From assembly GCF_000003855.2 (NCBI RefSeq), contig NW_003101681.1:4569359-4633358 (forward strand): DNA of 64,000 nucleotides, read 5' to 3'. The translations under genes and the position numbers were made by a program. Each line of letters begins with the position of its first letter. Within the stretch, counting starts at the first letter, position 1. The notes below the pieces were generated by a model. The model saw only the letters and a list, made by a program, of their open reading frames with translations. It was not told where the DNA came from and ran no database searches. Origin of the DNA: Blastomyces gilchristii SLH14081 (lineage: Eukaryota; Ascomycota; Eurotiomycetes; Onygenales; Ajellomycetaceae). Below, in pieces: positions 45,562 to 56,947 of this stretch.

Positions 45562-48151
45562 AAGTTCGGCCAGATTGAAACAACAGCCTGGCTTCGTCTT
45601 TTGTAGAGTCTGCCAGTTGAAACGGAAGAACTCATTTATGCGATTGCGAAAGTTTTTGAAGCCAGGCGTCTAACCACGCCTGTTGACAGAAACGCTCCTA
45701 GCTCCCGAGAAACAGTGTTTTGTGGGTGGTGCAGCGAACTCTCCTAATACACAACCTCATTGAAGAAAGTATCGACGCATGGTGTTAATGGGCCCGGGCA
45801 ATGTCAAACTCAGACCATCAACCCGATCCGGGTCAAAGTTGTGATGAAGCCTGGAGACGGATAGGATAAATCGGAGCTGAACGCTGGAGCTGAACGATGG
45901 AGCTCAACGTACGGCTGAGGGCTGCGCATCAAATTATTCGCGGCCGATCTTCTTGTTTTATTTGGAGGGCAGTCATCTGCTATTCTCGTTATCAAGCAAG
46001 TTAGGTGGCTGTTGTGGATTTTTCAACAGATGCCAGCAACTGGCAATCCTGAAAATATCGGCTTCTGATACAATTTGTAGGCCCAGGAGGAGTCACTAAA
46101 AACATGAACAAGGAACAATCTCAAAAAACGAAGCCTTGTAAAGTACACTTTCGCTTTATTGTCGCCGCGATCCTGTACGAACCAATCAGCTTGACTCCCC
46201 TGGTGACTGCTTACTGTAAGAATTGGCATTGCTGGACCCATCCATGAAACAGCCTGGCATACATAGCGTTGCTAACCACACAGATGAGATGAAGTACATT
46301 GCTAGAATAACGACATATAATTTGGGCGAAATCCAACTATCATCCGATCGGGAAGAGTGCCAATCCCAGAGGCATTCGCTGCTACAGGCATTCGGATGGA
46401 CTGTCTGTCTTGGGACAGCGGCAGCATATGCTTACTGATGTATGTTTATGTCGCTTTGGAACTTGGCTGGGACCTGGGATTGCTTGTTGCACGCACCTCT
46501 TTATTGTGGGAATAAAACATATGTCTGAAGTGTCATATTCTAATAATAGCAATCGGCATCTTGACTATGAATGCCGAACCCCGTTGCAGAATGCCTTGAA
46601 ATGTTGAGCTACCTCTGTGGGCTGGAGATACATGCCCCTTACAAATCTGGACTAACTGCTCAGCCAGGTAGGTAGCTCTAACGCGCTAAAACTCTGGACC
46701 AGCGGACGTATCGACGGCTAAAAATTGTCTTAATCATCTCCTCCGCCAATGAACAGTCTTATCTCGCCCCTAACTGTTGGCTATCTCAGCATTGCCAGCC
46801 TTACGCTCCGCGGTACGAGGATTTACCGCTCAGACCACTCAGGCCTCTCGTCCTCAGCCTCACCCTGATCTAATGCGAGCTGGACTGGTCTGTGCCTGCC
46901 TAAAGAATCTTTACAGTCGACGGTAACGGGCAAGCTATCGTCTCTCTTGTGAAAGAGGATGGGACGCTTAAGGAACTTGCATTGTCGAATTTTGAGAACT
47001 GGCAGGCTACCCCGGGTGGACATAGACACCCGATCACAGGCACCCCTTGCAAGGAAGTGGAAATTTAGACTTTCTCTGAATCCCAAGAAAGCCGAATGGT
47101 CGGATTTCACTTGTTCAGAATAGCAACACTGGCTGGTATGTTACTTATAACGTCACTTGCTGATATGTTAAGTGGTCAGGGGAATCCGGAGGGGATGAAT
47201 CTTTTACGGGTTTGTTTTTGTTTTTTGTCAATTTTGTCATGCTTTTCATGATTATAATGTTATTTAGCGGAACCCATAGATATGAACTGATGTATACCTA
47301 CATAGAAAATATAGACTAATCATATTTTGCTAATGACAAAAAGTCTTAAACTCCAAGAACAAGTTTTCCATATTGATAAACTATGCATATTCATCTCCTT
47401 GATGCTGAGTAGGGGAGAGTAGTCCAGTCCAGACTAAACCGATATTGTCAATTCTTTCCATAAACCCGGTAACCAGTACAGTACACTAATCATAGATCTG
47501 ATCCCACAGCCACCTGGGTTTTTTTCACTCAATATTTCGAACGATGGTATTTGAATCTGAAAATTAGTGAGAAATTGCTTTTGACAGGGCAGTAGTTTGA
47601 GCTCATGGGCGCCGGAAAAGGATGCTGAGCATATCTTACGATGGATGGCCGCCCCACGGCAAGGGTTGATCTGCTATTGAGATTAGTTAGTCCAGTGCAA
47701 GGTTAACCGTTACGCCGAAAGAGCCCACAGGTCTCCAAGATCTGTTCTTCGGTCCATTCACATCCATCGTTGAGGCAGAAGAGCATGCTATATATCGTAA
47801 GATGGATGACTCCACCACCTCCTTCTGATGCCGTGGATCGCCCTACCATCATCAACTAGTTTTACCAACCCCTCATTACTACTTATATATAGATCGATCC
47901 TCCAAACAACCAACCCCAAATGACCTGCGGACTCTATTATCCTATCAACCTCCACCTTAACGAACACAGATGCCCCTTTCCCTCCTCCCTCCCCCCTCTC
48001 GTCTTAAGAGCTGGCCATTCACATCCCAAGCTCCCCGACATCTTGCACTTCCTAGTGCCTATGCTCAACTAGGGAGTCAATCCCCGCCACCCCCGCCACC
48101 CCGCACTGCGCAATCAACCACTCTCACCTCCCTTCCTTCCCCTCCGCGACG
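45562..48151. other. Gene-poor stretch right of the nest
   Basis: 2.6 kb with normal base composition but no supported full gene. A 54-codon plus-strand segment, 46907-47068, reads like a protein end (IFTVDGNGQAIVSLVKEDG, then LSNFENWQATPGGHRH) and stops at TAG; it may be a relic or the last exon of an unrecognised gene. From about 47200 to 47650 the sequence is AT-rich. Pyrimidine-rich sequence from 47930 may be the leader of the small gene at 48152. Confidence 0.45.
46907..47068 (+). pseudogene. Possible coding relic, protein C-terminus
   Basis: Reads with balanced amino acid use and a motif-like NWQATPGG. Upstream in the same frame are stops, and no splice-linked exon is obvious. An overlapping minus-strand frame (46823-47110) is the alternative. 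I do not recognise either. Confidence 0.25.
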
Positions 48152-48331
48152 ATGATACGAGTGCCAATCCGCCAATTCTCCGCCCGGGCACCAAAGCCTG
48201 AGACTCGCGCTCACAGACTCCTAACAATGTCTGGGATCACCTCTCTAGTCGTGGTCCCCTTTATCCCGCCCGCCATCCAGAGTTCGCGCGAGAAGAAGCT
48301 AGGCAATCCGCATGCGAATAGGTTGAGTTGA
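48152..48331 (+). CDS. Small putative mitochondrial membrane protein
   Basis: A 59-codon frame. The N-terminus (MIRVPIRQFSARAPKPETRA) is basic, lacks acidic residues early and looks like a mitochondrial presequence. It is followed by a hydrophobic stretch (SGITSLVVVPFIPPAI) and a polar tail. The last codons (AATAGGTTGAG) could instead be a splice donor, giving further exons. I do not recognise the family. An overlapping upstream frame (47970-48155) is proline-rich and less likely. Confidence 0.38.
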   Translation: MIRVPIRQFSARAPKPETRAHRLLTMSGITSLVVVPFIPPAIQSSREKKLGNPHANRLS

Positions 48332-49144
48332 TTTTATTTTGCATCACTCAGTTCTTCCTCCTTTGCTTTTGGGACTTCCTGAATAAATATCTAGTCCGAT
48401 TTATAGTTAGTTATTGAATAGCTCTGGATGGCAAGCTAATGAACGGCGCACTTCCCTTAGATACCCCCCCCTCTGCTTTCATGCCCGCTAAAGGGCGTCA
48501 TGAAATCCATACATACATCCATACATATATACTACTGGCCCGTTACCTATAAATATACCGATAACACTACGTACGTACTACATATCATGATAAATGACCT
48601 ACCTTTTCGCCAGCATGGGTATTTATTCGGGGATTGGTTGGGGAATGGAATATTTCGTTTTGGAACGAGAGCCGTTTAAGAATGAGAGGTTATGAAAACG
48701 GCGTAACCGGATGAGCGATTTGCTGCATCGTTGTTTCTAGGTTATATATTTATATACCTAAGGGCACTTCGAATGGGGTAGATTTGGACAGACTGGTTCA
48801 TTTCTTTGTGACATAATGTTTAGCATGGACTGTGGAAACGACTTACAAGAAGCAGGTTCAAATTTTGGCGTTAGGGAACTGGGGTCGGATTTGCGAAGTG
48901 ATCAACATTTTGTTTTAACTACCCCTCCCAAACAAGAGTATGTACAGTACAACAAAAGGGAGGATTTTCAAAGGATCGTTCCAGCAATTTAATCGTACAA
49001 CATTTTTCTACAATATACTTCACACAAAGCCCGCCACATACCTCAAGATGTTTCCAGACGTCTCCAGTCCATACGACTATCTCCATTTTTTTGTGTCTTT
49101 GGCACACCTCCCCATTCGCGCAGGTTAGCAGAAAACCCATTGGT

Positions 49145-49180
<36 letters not shown>

Positions 49181-49201
49181 CCAAACTTCTCCAAAATAAG
49201 C
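48332..49201. other. Intergenic with poly(A) tract
   Basis: No gene supported. A 32-base A homopolymer lies at 49146-49177, just downstream of the 3' end of the minus-strand gene (on that gene's strand it is a T run). Confidence 0.55.
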
Positions 49202-49886
49202 TTAAAGCCGATTCCCCTTCCTTGATGTAAATTTTTCTGCCGCTTCATACTTCCCCTTCTCATCAACCCTCTCCGCTGACGTCTCGGGCTCATGCCTCGT
49301 TGCGGCAGGATCATGTCCAGCTTCCCTACTCGGACTGCCCGTATCGTCCATCTCTGCCGCGGATTTCGCGCGGGTCATATTTGTCAACCCCCCACCGGAG
49401 GATGACGGCGACTTTGCGGAATGTTCCCTTCGAAAGGCTTCCTCTTTGCGGCGCTGGGCTTCTTCGTGTCGTTGGGCGCGGTCGGCGTTTATGGATTTTT
49501 TGGCAAAGTAGTATGCGCCGCCGCCGGCTGTGGAGGGTGGCGAGAAGATAGGGAGGGAAACGGTTAGATTAAGATAAATGTATTCGGTTTAAATGGGGTA
49601 TGTTATTTGGGAAGATTGGAGGGAGGGCTTTTTGCATGGCGTTACGTACCGACGCAGAGGGCGCCCCAGCCAACCCTGTTTGTAATAAGATAGAAATACC
49701 GGTCAGATGCCGTAGAAATATATGCCCAAAAGGTTATGTGACGGTGGGATAGCTGTTTGGCAAGGCATGCTGCTCTGGGTGTATGTGGTAGACGTACCAG
49801 GTAGATCTAATCTGAACACCACACATTAAGGATTAGTATTACTGATATTCTCGAACTTAGGGGGTATTGCAACGTACAGTATTCAT
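49202..49886 (-). CDS. Small single-pass protein from micro-exons (DUF4748-like)
   Basis: Four exons: 49878-49886 (9 bases), 49798-49811 (14), 49650-49675 (26) and 49202-49527 (326), joining to 375 nt (124 aa). Every intron has a GTACGT donor or close variant (GTACGT, GTACGT, GTACGT) and a CAG acceptor. The protein begins MNTIRSTWVGWGALCVAGGG with AYYFAKKSINADR next: a short membrane segment followed by a charged coiled-coil stretch (QRHEEAQRRKEEAFRREH) and a hydrophilic tail. The pattern resembles the small fungal DUF4748 family, recalled from memory and unchecked; mitochondrial location is inferred. Single-ORF predictors would report only the last exon. It diverges from XPB. Confidence 0.82.
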
Positions 49887-50362
49887 TTTAATATAATTGA
49901 GACCACTCGATTGCCGGTTCTCTGTTCAACTGGGTGTTGGCAAATTGGCCGTTGGAGGCTATACACGAGCAGGAAAAAAGCAGGGGATTCTGGCCGGGCA
50001 AAAAGTTGCGGGCCGGAGCTTGACGTCGTTGAAGTTTCCGCCAGCCAATCAGAGTCGAGTCAGCGTTCCTGGCTCAGATACTTGGAAATAATCACGTGAT
50101 GCAGAGGGCGTGTGATGAGTCAGCGGCAGCCGCCTTATCATAAACCTCAAACCAATTGCCGGGAGACCGGTTTCTCTTTCTTGCCAACAACCACCGGCGA
50201 AAAGACTCATAAGCAACATTCTCACCGGTATAACGTGCTTGGGATAAGGCAGTTATTTTGCTCTGAAGCCGGATGCTGTCGCCTCTGTAACGGCTGCAAT
50301 ACACACACCATAGGTAAAGTTGAGGGTTTGTCGCCACCTCGCCAGACGTGATTTGCGATAGT
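49887..50362. promoter_or_regulatory. Divergent promoter between small gene and XPB
   Basis: 476 bases between two divergent start codons. It contains a CCAAT (50045-50049) and a CACGTGAT box (50093-50100). The same two motifs sit upstream of the CID gene. The short frames inside (49897-50091, 50112-50351) are not supported as genes. Confidence 0.55.
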
Positions 50363-53015
50363 ATGCCTCCAAAAAGGAAGGCAGCTGGCAGTATGCTTAT
50401 CCCTTGTTTGCTAGGGTTTGCTTTCACTGTCACTGACCAGTTCTGGTAGGTGGTAATTCAGGACGGGCTTCCAAACGATCCACTCCGGTCCCGGTTTCTG
50501 CTCCCCAGAGTGTCCTGAGCAGCGATGAATACTCAGACTCAGGGGCTGCAGACGACAGTGAATATGACGGTGATAGCTTAAAACGTGAGTCCAAACTCTT
50601 GCTTAGGGAGGATTCTTTTGATTTCAAGCTTGCGTGCATTTCGTTGCTAAATGAATGTACATTTGCCCGGGAGCAGAGGTGGTCGAGAAGTTTTCTCTTC
50701 AGGCGTTCAGCCAAAAGAAGAAAGCGGACGTCCAGCGACAAGATCCACATTTTGGTTATAAGGATTTCTCGTCCTTGCCTTTGAAGCCCGACCATGCAAA
50801 CCGACCACTATGGATCGAGCCATTGAAGGGTACCATTACCCTGGAAAGCTTCTCGCCCCTGGCATCCCAGGCGCAGGATTTCCTTACGACGATAGCTGAG
50901 CCTCTATCGAGGCCTACGCATCTACACGAGTATCGATTAACGGGGAACAGCCTGTACGCTGCAGTATCGGTGGGCTTACTACCTGGGGATATCATTAACT
51001 TCCTAGATCGTCTGTCGAAAACGCCGCTACCGGAAGCGATCAAGTCCTTCATCATTAATTTTACCAAATCGTATGGAAAGATTAAGGTCGTTTTGAAATA
51101 CAATAGATTTTTTGTGGAGAGCTCGGATCCAGCCACTTTGCAGATGCTACTTCAAGATGAAGTTATTGGGCCGCAGAGATTGCAAAATTCGGAGGGCATA
51201 ATACAGCAGGCCGCTCCCAAAATGGCAGGGTTGGTTATTCCCGGAACTAAGGATGCTGCTGGGGTGAAACAAAACCCAGACCAGAAACAAATGGAGGGAG
51301 AAACAAATGGACGGCCAAAGGAGGATGACCTCTTGGTTGATTTGAGGGAAGAGGATGATGACGACGACCCAGCTCAGGTTCACAGCTTCGAGATCCCAAA
51401 TACTGCCGTGGAAGCGGTAAAGGCTCGGTGCCAAAGTATGGGCTGTCCAGCTCTCGAGGAATATGATTTCAGAAATGATGAAATCAACCCTACTCTAGAC
51501 ATCGACTTGAAGCCTAATGCGCAAATCCGAAGTTACCAGGAGAAAAGTTTGAGTAAAATGTTTGGCAACGGACGAGCTAAGAGCGGGATCATCGTGCTAC
51601 CCTGTGGTGCAGGAAAAACTCTAGTCGGTATAACGGCTGCTTGTACCATCAAGAAAGGGACTATCATCCTTTGCACTAGCTCAATGTCTGTTGTTCAGTG
51701 GAGGAACGAATTCCTCCGGTGGTCTAATATTGACCCCAGTGATATTGCCGTTTTCACGTCTGACAACAAGGAAAAATTCCGGAGAAATACTGGAATTATT
51801 GTGTCCACGTACTCCATGGTGTCCCAAACAAGGGCTCGTTCCCATGATGCGGAGAAAATGATGGACTGGATGCAATCTAGAGAATGGGGTTTGATGATCT
51901 TAGATGAGGTCCACGTCGTCCCAGCATCGATGTTCCGGAAAGTCACTTCGGCCATTGCTACTCAGACGAAACTTGGACTCACTGCGACGCTACTGCGTGA
52001 GGATGACAAGATCAAGGACTTAAATTTCTTGATTGGGCCCAAGCTGTATGAAGCAAACTGGATGGAGTTGGCTGAACAGGGGCACATTGCCAAAGTTCAA
52101 TGTGCCGAGGTATGGTGCCCCATGACAACAGAGTTCTATACAGAATATATGCGTGAGAAATCCAGAAAGGCAGCTTTGCTCTACATCATGAATCCCAGGA
52201 AGTTCCAGGCGTGCCAGTTCTTGATCGATTACCACGAAAAGCGTGGAGACAAAGTCATTGTTTTCTCTGACAACGTTTACGCTCTCGAACGATATGCTCT
52301 GAAATTGAACAAGGCCTACATCTACGGTGGAACGCCTCAAAACGAACGACTACGGATTCTAGAGAACTTCCAGCATAACGAGCAAGTTAATACAATCTTC
52401 CTGTCCAAGATTGGCGATACCTCTCTAGATCTGCCTGAAGCGACTTGCTTGATACAGATCTCGTCGCATTATGGCTCTCGTCGTCAGGAGGCACAGCGTC
52501 TCGGACGTATCCTACGAGCAAAACGAAGGAACGACGAAGGATTCAATGCTTTCTTCTACTCGCTTGTGTCAAAAGACACAGATGAGATGTTTTATTCCTC
52601 CAAACGGCAAGCTTTCTTAGTTGACCAGGGATACGCGTTCAAGGTGATCACGCACCTTGAAGGGATTGAAAACCTTGAAGGACTCGCATATGCCACCCCA
52701 GCGGAACGTCGTGAACTTCTACAGGAAGTGATGCTGCAGAATGAGACATCCGCAGCTGTGGAAGAAGTCGTGGACGATCTTTTCAGCGAGCGCTCAGGAG
52801 GGCCAAAAGCGCGAGGCGCAGCAAAGAAAGCGGCGGTGAAACGCAGCGCGGCGACCTTGAGCGGCCTTGCTGGAGGTGAGGACATGGCGTATATCGAACA
52901 TAATAAGAGTAGGAATAAACAGCTGAGGGAGAAGGCCGGACAGCACCCCCTATTCAAGAAGATTGAGAGAGATCGCTTGAAAAGAAGGAAAGCACTTGGT
53001 CTGGATAAAAAGTAG
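50363..53015 (+). CDS. SSL2: TFIIH DNA helicase XPB/Ssl2
   Basis: 3'-5' DNA translocase of TFIIH, acting in promoter opening and nucleotide-excision repair. Three exons, 50363-50390, 50450-50584 and 50677-53015, join to 2502 nt (833 aa), with donors GTATGC and GTGAGT and acceptors TAG and CAG. The short first exons give a basic then acidic N-terminus ([28 protein letters not shown]). The damage-recognition domain follows. Walker A is PCGAGKT (about residues 363-369), the DEVH box is at about 464-467, and the XPB-specific RED motif (LLREDDK) at about 495-497. The C-terminal half holds the second RecA domain ([14 protein letters not shown] and [10 protein letters not shown]). All key residues are present, and length matches fungal XPB. 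Confidence 0.97.
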
Positions 53016-54375
53016 ACTGGAAATGCGTTTACTTTATTCTTTAATCGTCCGTTGGACGTATGAGATTTTGGGTATTTAAGATAACTGTTTATTTTATTTT
53101 ATATTTTCTGTGATTCCCATTGGCTCTGGTCTACTTGGACGATGAATTGGATGCTAGGGGAATTGATCTGACGGATATAAGATGTATCGCCTGGGTTTAT
53201 CTCGCCTTCTTGTGGCATGTACTAATAGAGTCAATAAAATGAAGTCATCATTTATTTATTTCCTGTGTTTTTGATCATACCTCCCACTTACGCGTAAACC
53301 GCTATGACATCAGATATACGGAAATCTCAATGGGATTAAATATTCATATATTGGGAGAGTATGCTCAGTATACCATACCCAGCTTCACACATCGAACGTC
53401 CACACATTTCTAATACTAAACTCGTTTAGAACTTCTACGTTCTCAGCTTGTCTCGTTCTGAGCTACTCTCAAAACCAAACTCAAACGATATTCAGTCCAA
53501 TCTCTATCTAAGCCATCAACGAGCCGGATGTGCTATTTACATCACAAGGGCGCTCGTAGTTAGGCGCAGGAGGGTGTCACCAGCTTCGCCACCAAGACCA
53601 GCACTACGCAACTCTGTATTCTTATCAAAGACTTTGTTTCCACCAACAGGGGCATATATTTATTTCTGATTTGGATCTTTACTCGGACGTCCAGACCTCC
53701 AGCCGAACACCAAACTGCTAATCAATATCCCATCCGCCATAGGTCCATTCCCGTGTTGGACGGAGTCGCTTACCAATAAACACCTTTTGGGCTTTCAAAG
53801 CCCCTAGGTATGAAGCCCAAAGAATGTAGCTACATATGTGATGGTTAGGCTAAACGCTTCAACGGGTTCGCGCGACCGCAGAGGCTTCTAAAAATCCAGG
53901 GCAGGACAAAAGCTCGTGTTCTGGCGTTGAATCATGAATAACGATCCTTCTCCCCTCTCTGGCCCTCCTAACTGCTGCCCCGCATTTGATGGCGCCAATG
54001 GACATATATAAAACCCCCCTTGCGCGGATCTGCTAGGGTGGCATGGAGAAACTGCAAAGCAATCAAGGAGACAGTTTGACACATTATTTTGTCTGCAACC
54101 TATAAATTTCCACCTTATGATCGGCGCTGTCCAACGGCATCGGCACCAGGCAGCTAAGAATATACCTTGTTGTTCCCAGATACCCACCCGAGCATCCAGA
54201 AGAACGCTACAGAGGCCTGCCTTCACTTCCTCAACCAGGTGCTTGATCCTGGATACACCGAAAGCAGCCGCGAGGACAGCCAGCATTGGGTCATCTCCTT
54301 CTCCCTCTCGAGAGTCCAAGTCGCACTTCGCCCATATCTTCAAAGCAAACGCGAAACTTGAGCCCGTTAAGAGCC
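53016..54375. other. Intergenic, 1.36 kb
   Basis: No gene supported. Holds the XPB 3' end and the promoter of the questin-oxidase-like gene. A 151-codon minus-strand frame (53888-54343) and overlapping plus-strand frames (54117-54509) have no domain and lie in the likely leader, so I leave them out. Confidence 0.5.
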
Positions 54376-56438
54376 ATGGCTACCGCCACCCATATCAGCG
54401 TGTCCCCCAACGATACGGGGCTTCTCGGGCTTCACCAGAAGGCCGATTCTGCAAAAAAGGCATCCGAAATGTTGCAGGCGGATATGGAGAGATACCATGT
54501 TTTCTTTAACAACGATAAGGGTTTTCACAGTATGTTCGGTTGTTTGAATCTGCAGTTCTAATTTTCCTGAACGCTGCCCCGCTTGTCAAAGATTGATATA
54601 CAAGCCCCTCAGGTTACATTAACAATGCGTTCTTTTCGTATTTGAGTTCAATCAAGTCAACGGTCTGCTTGGCAGATAACCTCACCAAACTATATAGATA
54701 TTCATCCTGGCCAAAATGGATATGCAACCGTCCCATCCTCTCCACATTTCCGCCCTATTGTCCCTTGTACAGCAGCTTTAACCATATCAATGAGACTAAC
54801 CTCCGGCAGATCATCTGGCCCACCACATTTTAACCACCTATGCTTTGGGGGCGTCCCCAGATGTCATCCAGGAGGCTTTCGACCGCACTGCTGCTTACCA
54901 GCTGCCTCGTCGCCTAGTCGATGAAGCGACAGTGCAGAAGCTGAGTGACAAGATCCAATTCAATTCTTATGTAGGAATACCGGATCAATATCCTAACTTC
55001 CTAGCATATTTTCAGCGCCAAATTGAAAACAGGGGGATAGAGCCAGTGGTGAATGAGTACCTTTTCGCCGGGGATAAGCTAGCGGATGATATGCTTGTCC
55101 GGCTCTTCGCTGGTATGGCGCTTGTGCTGGTTTTCCGCCCATCCCACCGTTTCCCTGCCCGTGTCACTGGCTGGCATACTAACGGAACCCTGCCCTACAG
55201 GAGTCATTCACCCGTTCATCCAGCTCGGATTTGGCTTCGAGTTCAACCAGCCAGCCATTGTTGCAGAGGCACTTGCCGAAACTGCAGTTCATGAATCAAA
55301 CCTTACATTCCTCCTGCCTGCCGAGGAGGTAGCAGGCGGTGTTGGGAAAGAGGGGAAGAAGCCCCTCTCTCAGCTCCTGCGGGAGATTCGCGCAAACACC
55401 AAATTGCGGGAAGCAGGGCGCTGGGAAGATCCGAATAAAATCAACGGATTGTTGGCTCGAGCTCCAGACGAGATCATTGAAATTGCGAGCCAATTCTCAG
55501 TGGGTCCAGGCCAGCTGGAAGAGAAGCTAGCCGAACTGTTCAACGCTGTTGGTACGTGACATCCCTATCTCCAAACACAACCGTGGTACCCCTACACTCC
55601 AATGCTCCCATCCCAGGGTACAGAGACCATGCATATCCAACCATGCTGCGTGCGTGCCTACATGCGCCCCTCCCCTCTTCATCAATCATGTTCCCCTGTC
55701 ATTGTTTTCCACTGGTTCGGTGCGAACTGTGGAAAAGAGAGTAACTCAAAGTATCAACAGCCTATTTCGCTGGCGCAGCACAGCGTCCCAACAAGAGGAT
55801 CAAATTCGATTTTTTCTACATGCACTGCGTTACCAGCACAATTTTCCTGGCTGCATTCGCCACCCAGCCGTGGATCAGTAAGCAGAACAAACTACGCGTC
55901 CTGGAGTGGAAAGGTCGTGTGGACCTCATGATGTACGCCTCTCGTGGTGCTGCAGAGCTCCGACTGGAAGAAATTGCAAGCTACAAACCAAAAATATCGT
56001 GGGAGGAAGTGTTTGCCCAGGCCATTCACCATCCCCGGGAAGACGGGCATGTGTCAAAGTTTGTCCGCACGCTTGCGTATGGGGAGAAGCTGTGTAAACC
56101 GTTTGAAGCGGATGAGAAGTATCAAGAGGCGTTCTTAGTCAGGGGAGATATGTGGATTAAGCTGGCGAACATGGGTGAGTTCTTTTATTCCAGATTTTTG
56201 AACACTTTAACAGGCTCGACAAACTCATTCAGTCCTCATGAATTCATTCCAAATGCATTTTTTCCTCGGGTTTCATTACTTGTGCCCTATCAGCGCTCTC
56301 ACTCCTCCAAATCCATTTTGTACCCCTCCCCCGCCTCACCTGGAGTTACATCGTTGCGAGCCAGCGCTCTCCTTGGTCCCTGTTTAGCTGCACTAAGCCC
56401 TTACCCCTGTCTACCCGAAATGGCCCGAGTTCCAGAAC

Positions 56439-56471
<33 letters not shown>

Positions 56472-56947
56472 AACAAAAAACAAATAAATGTTGGGGGTCC
56501 CGGGTTGATCGGCCCTTCTACCAGCAGTGCGCTGGTGGTGACTGAGCTCTTTTGCCCCAGTAGCCTACAATAAATATTTTAATTCCCGAAGGCCCGAAAC
56601 CTGAATCCCATTTTCCCAAGTTTCGTCCCAAGGAAACCCCAATAATAATAAACCTGTGAAGGCTCCCATGCCCCGGTTTTTAATCTAGTCTTAGTTATCT
56701 TCCCCGCCTGCACATTGTTCATTTCGACCACCCCTGAATCCTGCAATTGAGCTGACAAACACTCTTTACAAAAGTTTAACAACGCAATACTACTTTTAAT
56801 ATTTCCTAACAGAAAAAAAAAATAATTATTATTTGCTGACATCCACCCCTCTCTGATCAAGTTATCGATTCCGTCCAGGGCGACGACGAGATGTGGATTA
56901 GGCATGTTGGCGACGACCGGGCGTGGGAAGGGGTTGCGGAGAGATAA
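54376..56947 (+). CDS. Questin oxidase-like protein (DUF4243/AflY family)
   Basis: Five exons, 54376-54529, 54810-55112, 55201-55551, 55761-56174 and 56862-56947, join to 1308 nt (435 aa). The family includes questin oxidase GedK and AflY, which perform Baeyer-Villiger-like ring opening in polyketide pathways; many members lie outside clusters with unknown substrate. Features: FHNHLAHHILTTYALGASPD spans the exon 1/2 junction and carries the conserved HNH..HH; VIHPFIQLGFGFEF starts exon 3; DFFYMHCVTSTIFL is in exon 4. Exon 5 was found by its fit: NM then VIDSVQGDDEMWIRH, ending AWEGVAER, the usual family end. Intron 4 is 687 bases, several-fold longer than the others, because it holds a poly(A) tract and the second 78-bp repeat. 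No other polyketide genes are nearby, so I infer no cluster. Confidence 0.88.
56440..56470 (+). repeat. 31-base A homopolymer inside intron 4
   Basis: A pure A run, followed after about 20 A-rich bases by the 78-bp repeat. It fits the tail of a retroposed sequence within the intron of the questin-oxidase-like gene. Confidence 0.8.
56490..56567 (-). repeat. 78-bp dispersed repeat, copy 2 (inverted)
   Basis: Inverted copy of 45484-45561, about 11 kb away, lying in intron 4 of the questin-oxidase-like gene. The 78-bp core is shared; the flanks are not. Confidence 0.82.

Noticed and set aside
50092..50433. 113-codon minus-strand frame
   Set aside because: Overlaps the XPB promoter and first exon; no recognisable protein pattern.
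53888..54343. 151-codon minus-strand frame
   Set aside because: No domain, low-quality composition, and it overlaps the upstream region and start of the questin-oxidase-like gene.
56490..56567. tRNA-derived SINE with pol III boxes
   Set aside because: A GGTT-GATCGGCC stretch is only loosely like a B box, and no A box at the proper distance is visible, so I call it an unclassified repeat.
54376..56947. Member of a secondary-metabolite gene cluster
   Set aside because: The family can act on polyketides, but no PKS, transporter, regulator or other tailoring gene is nearby.
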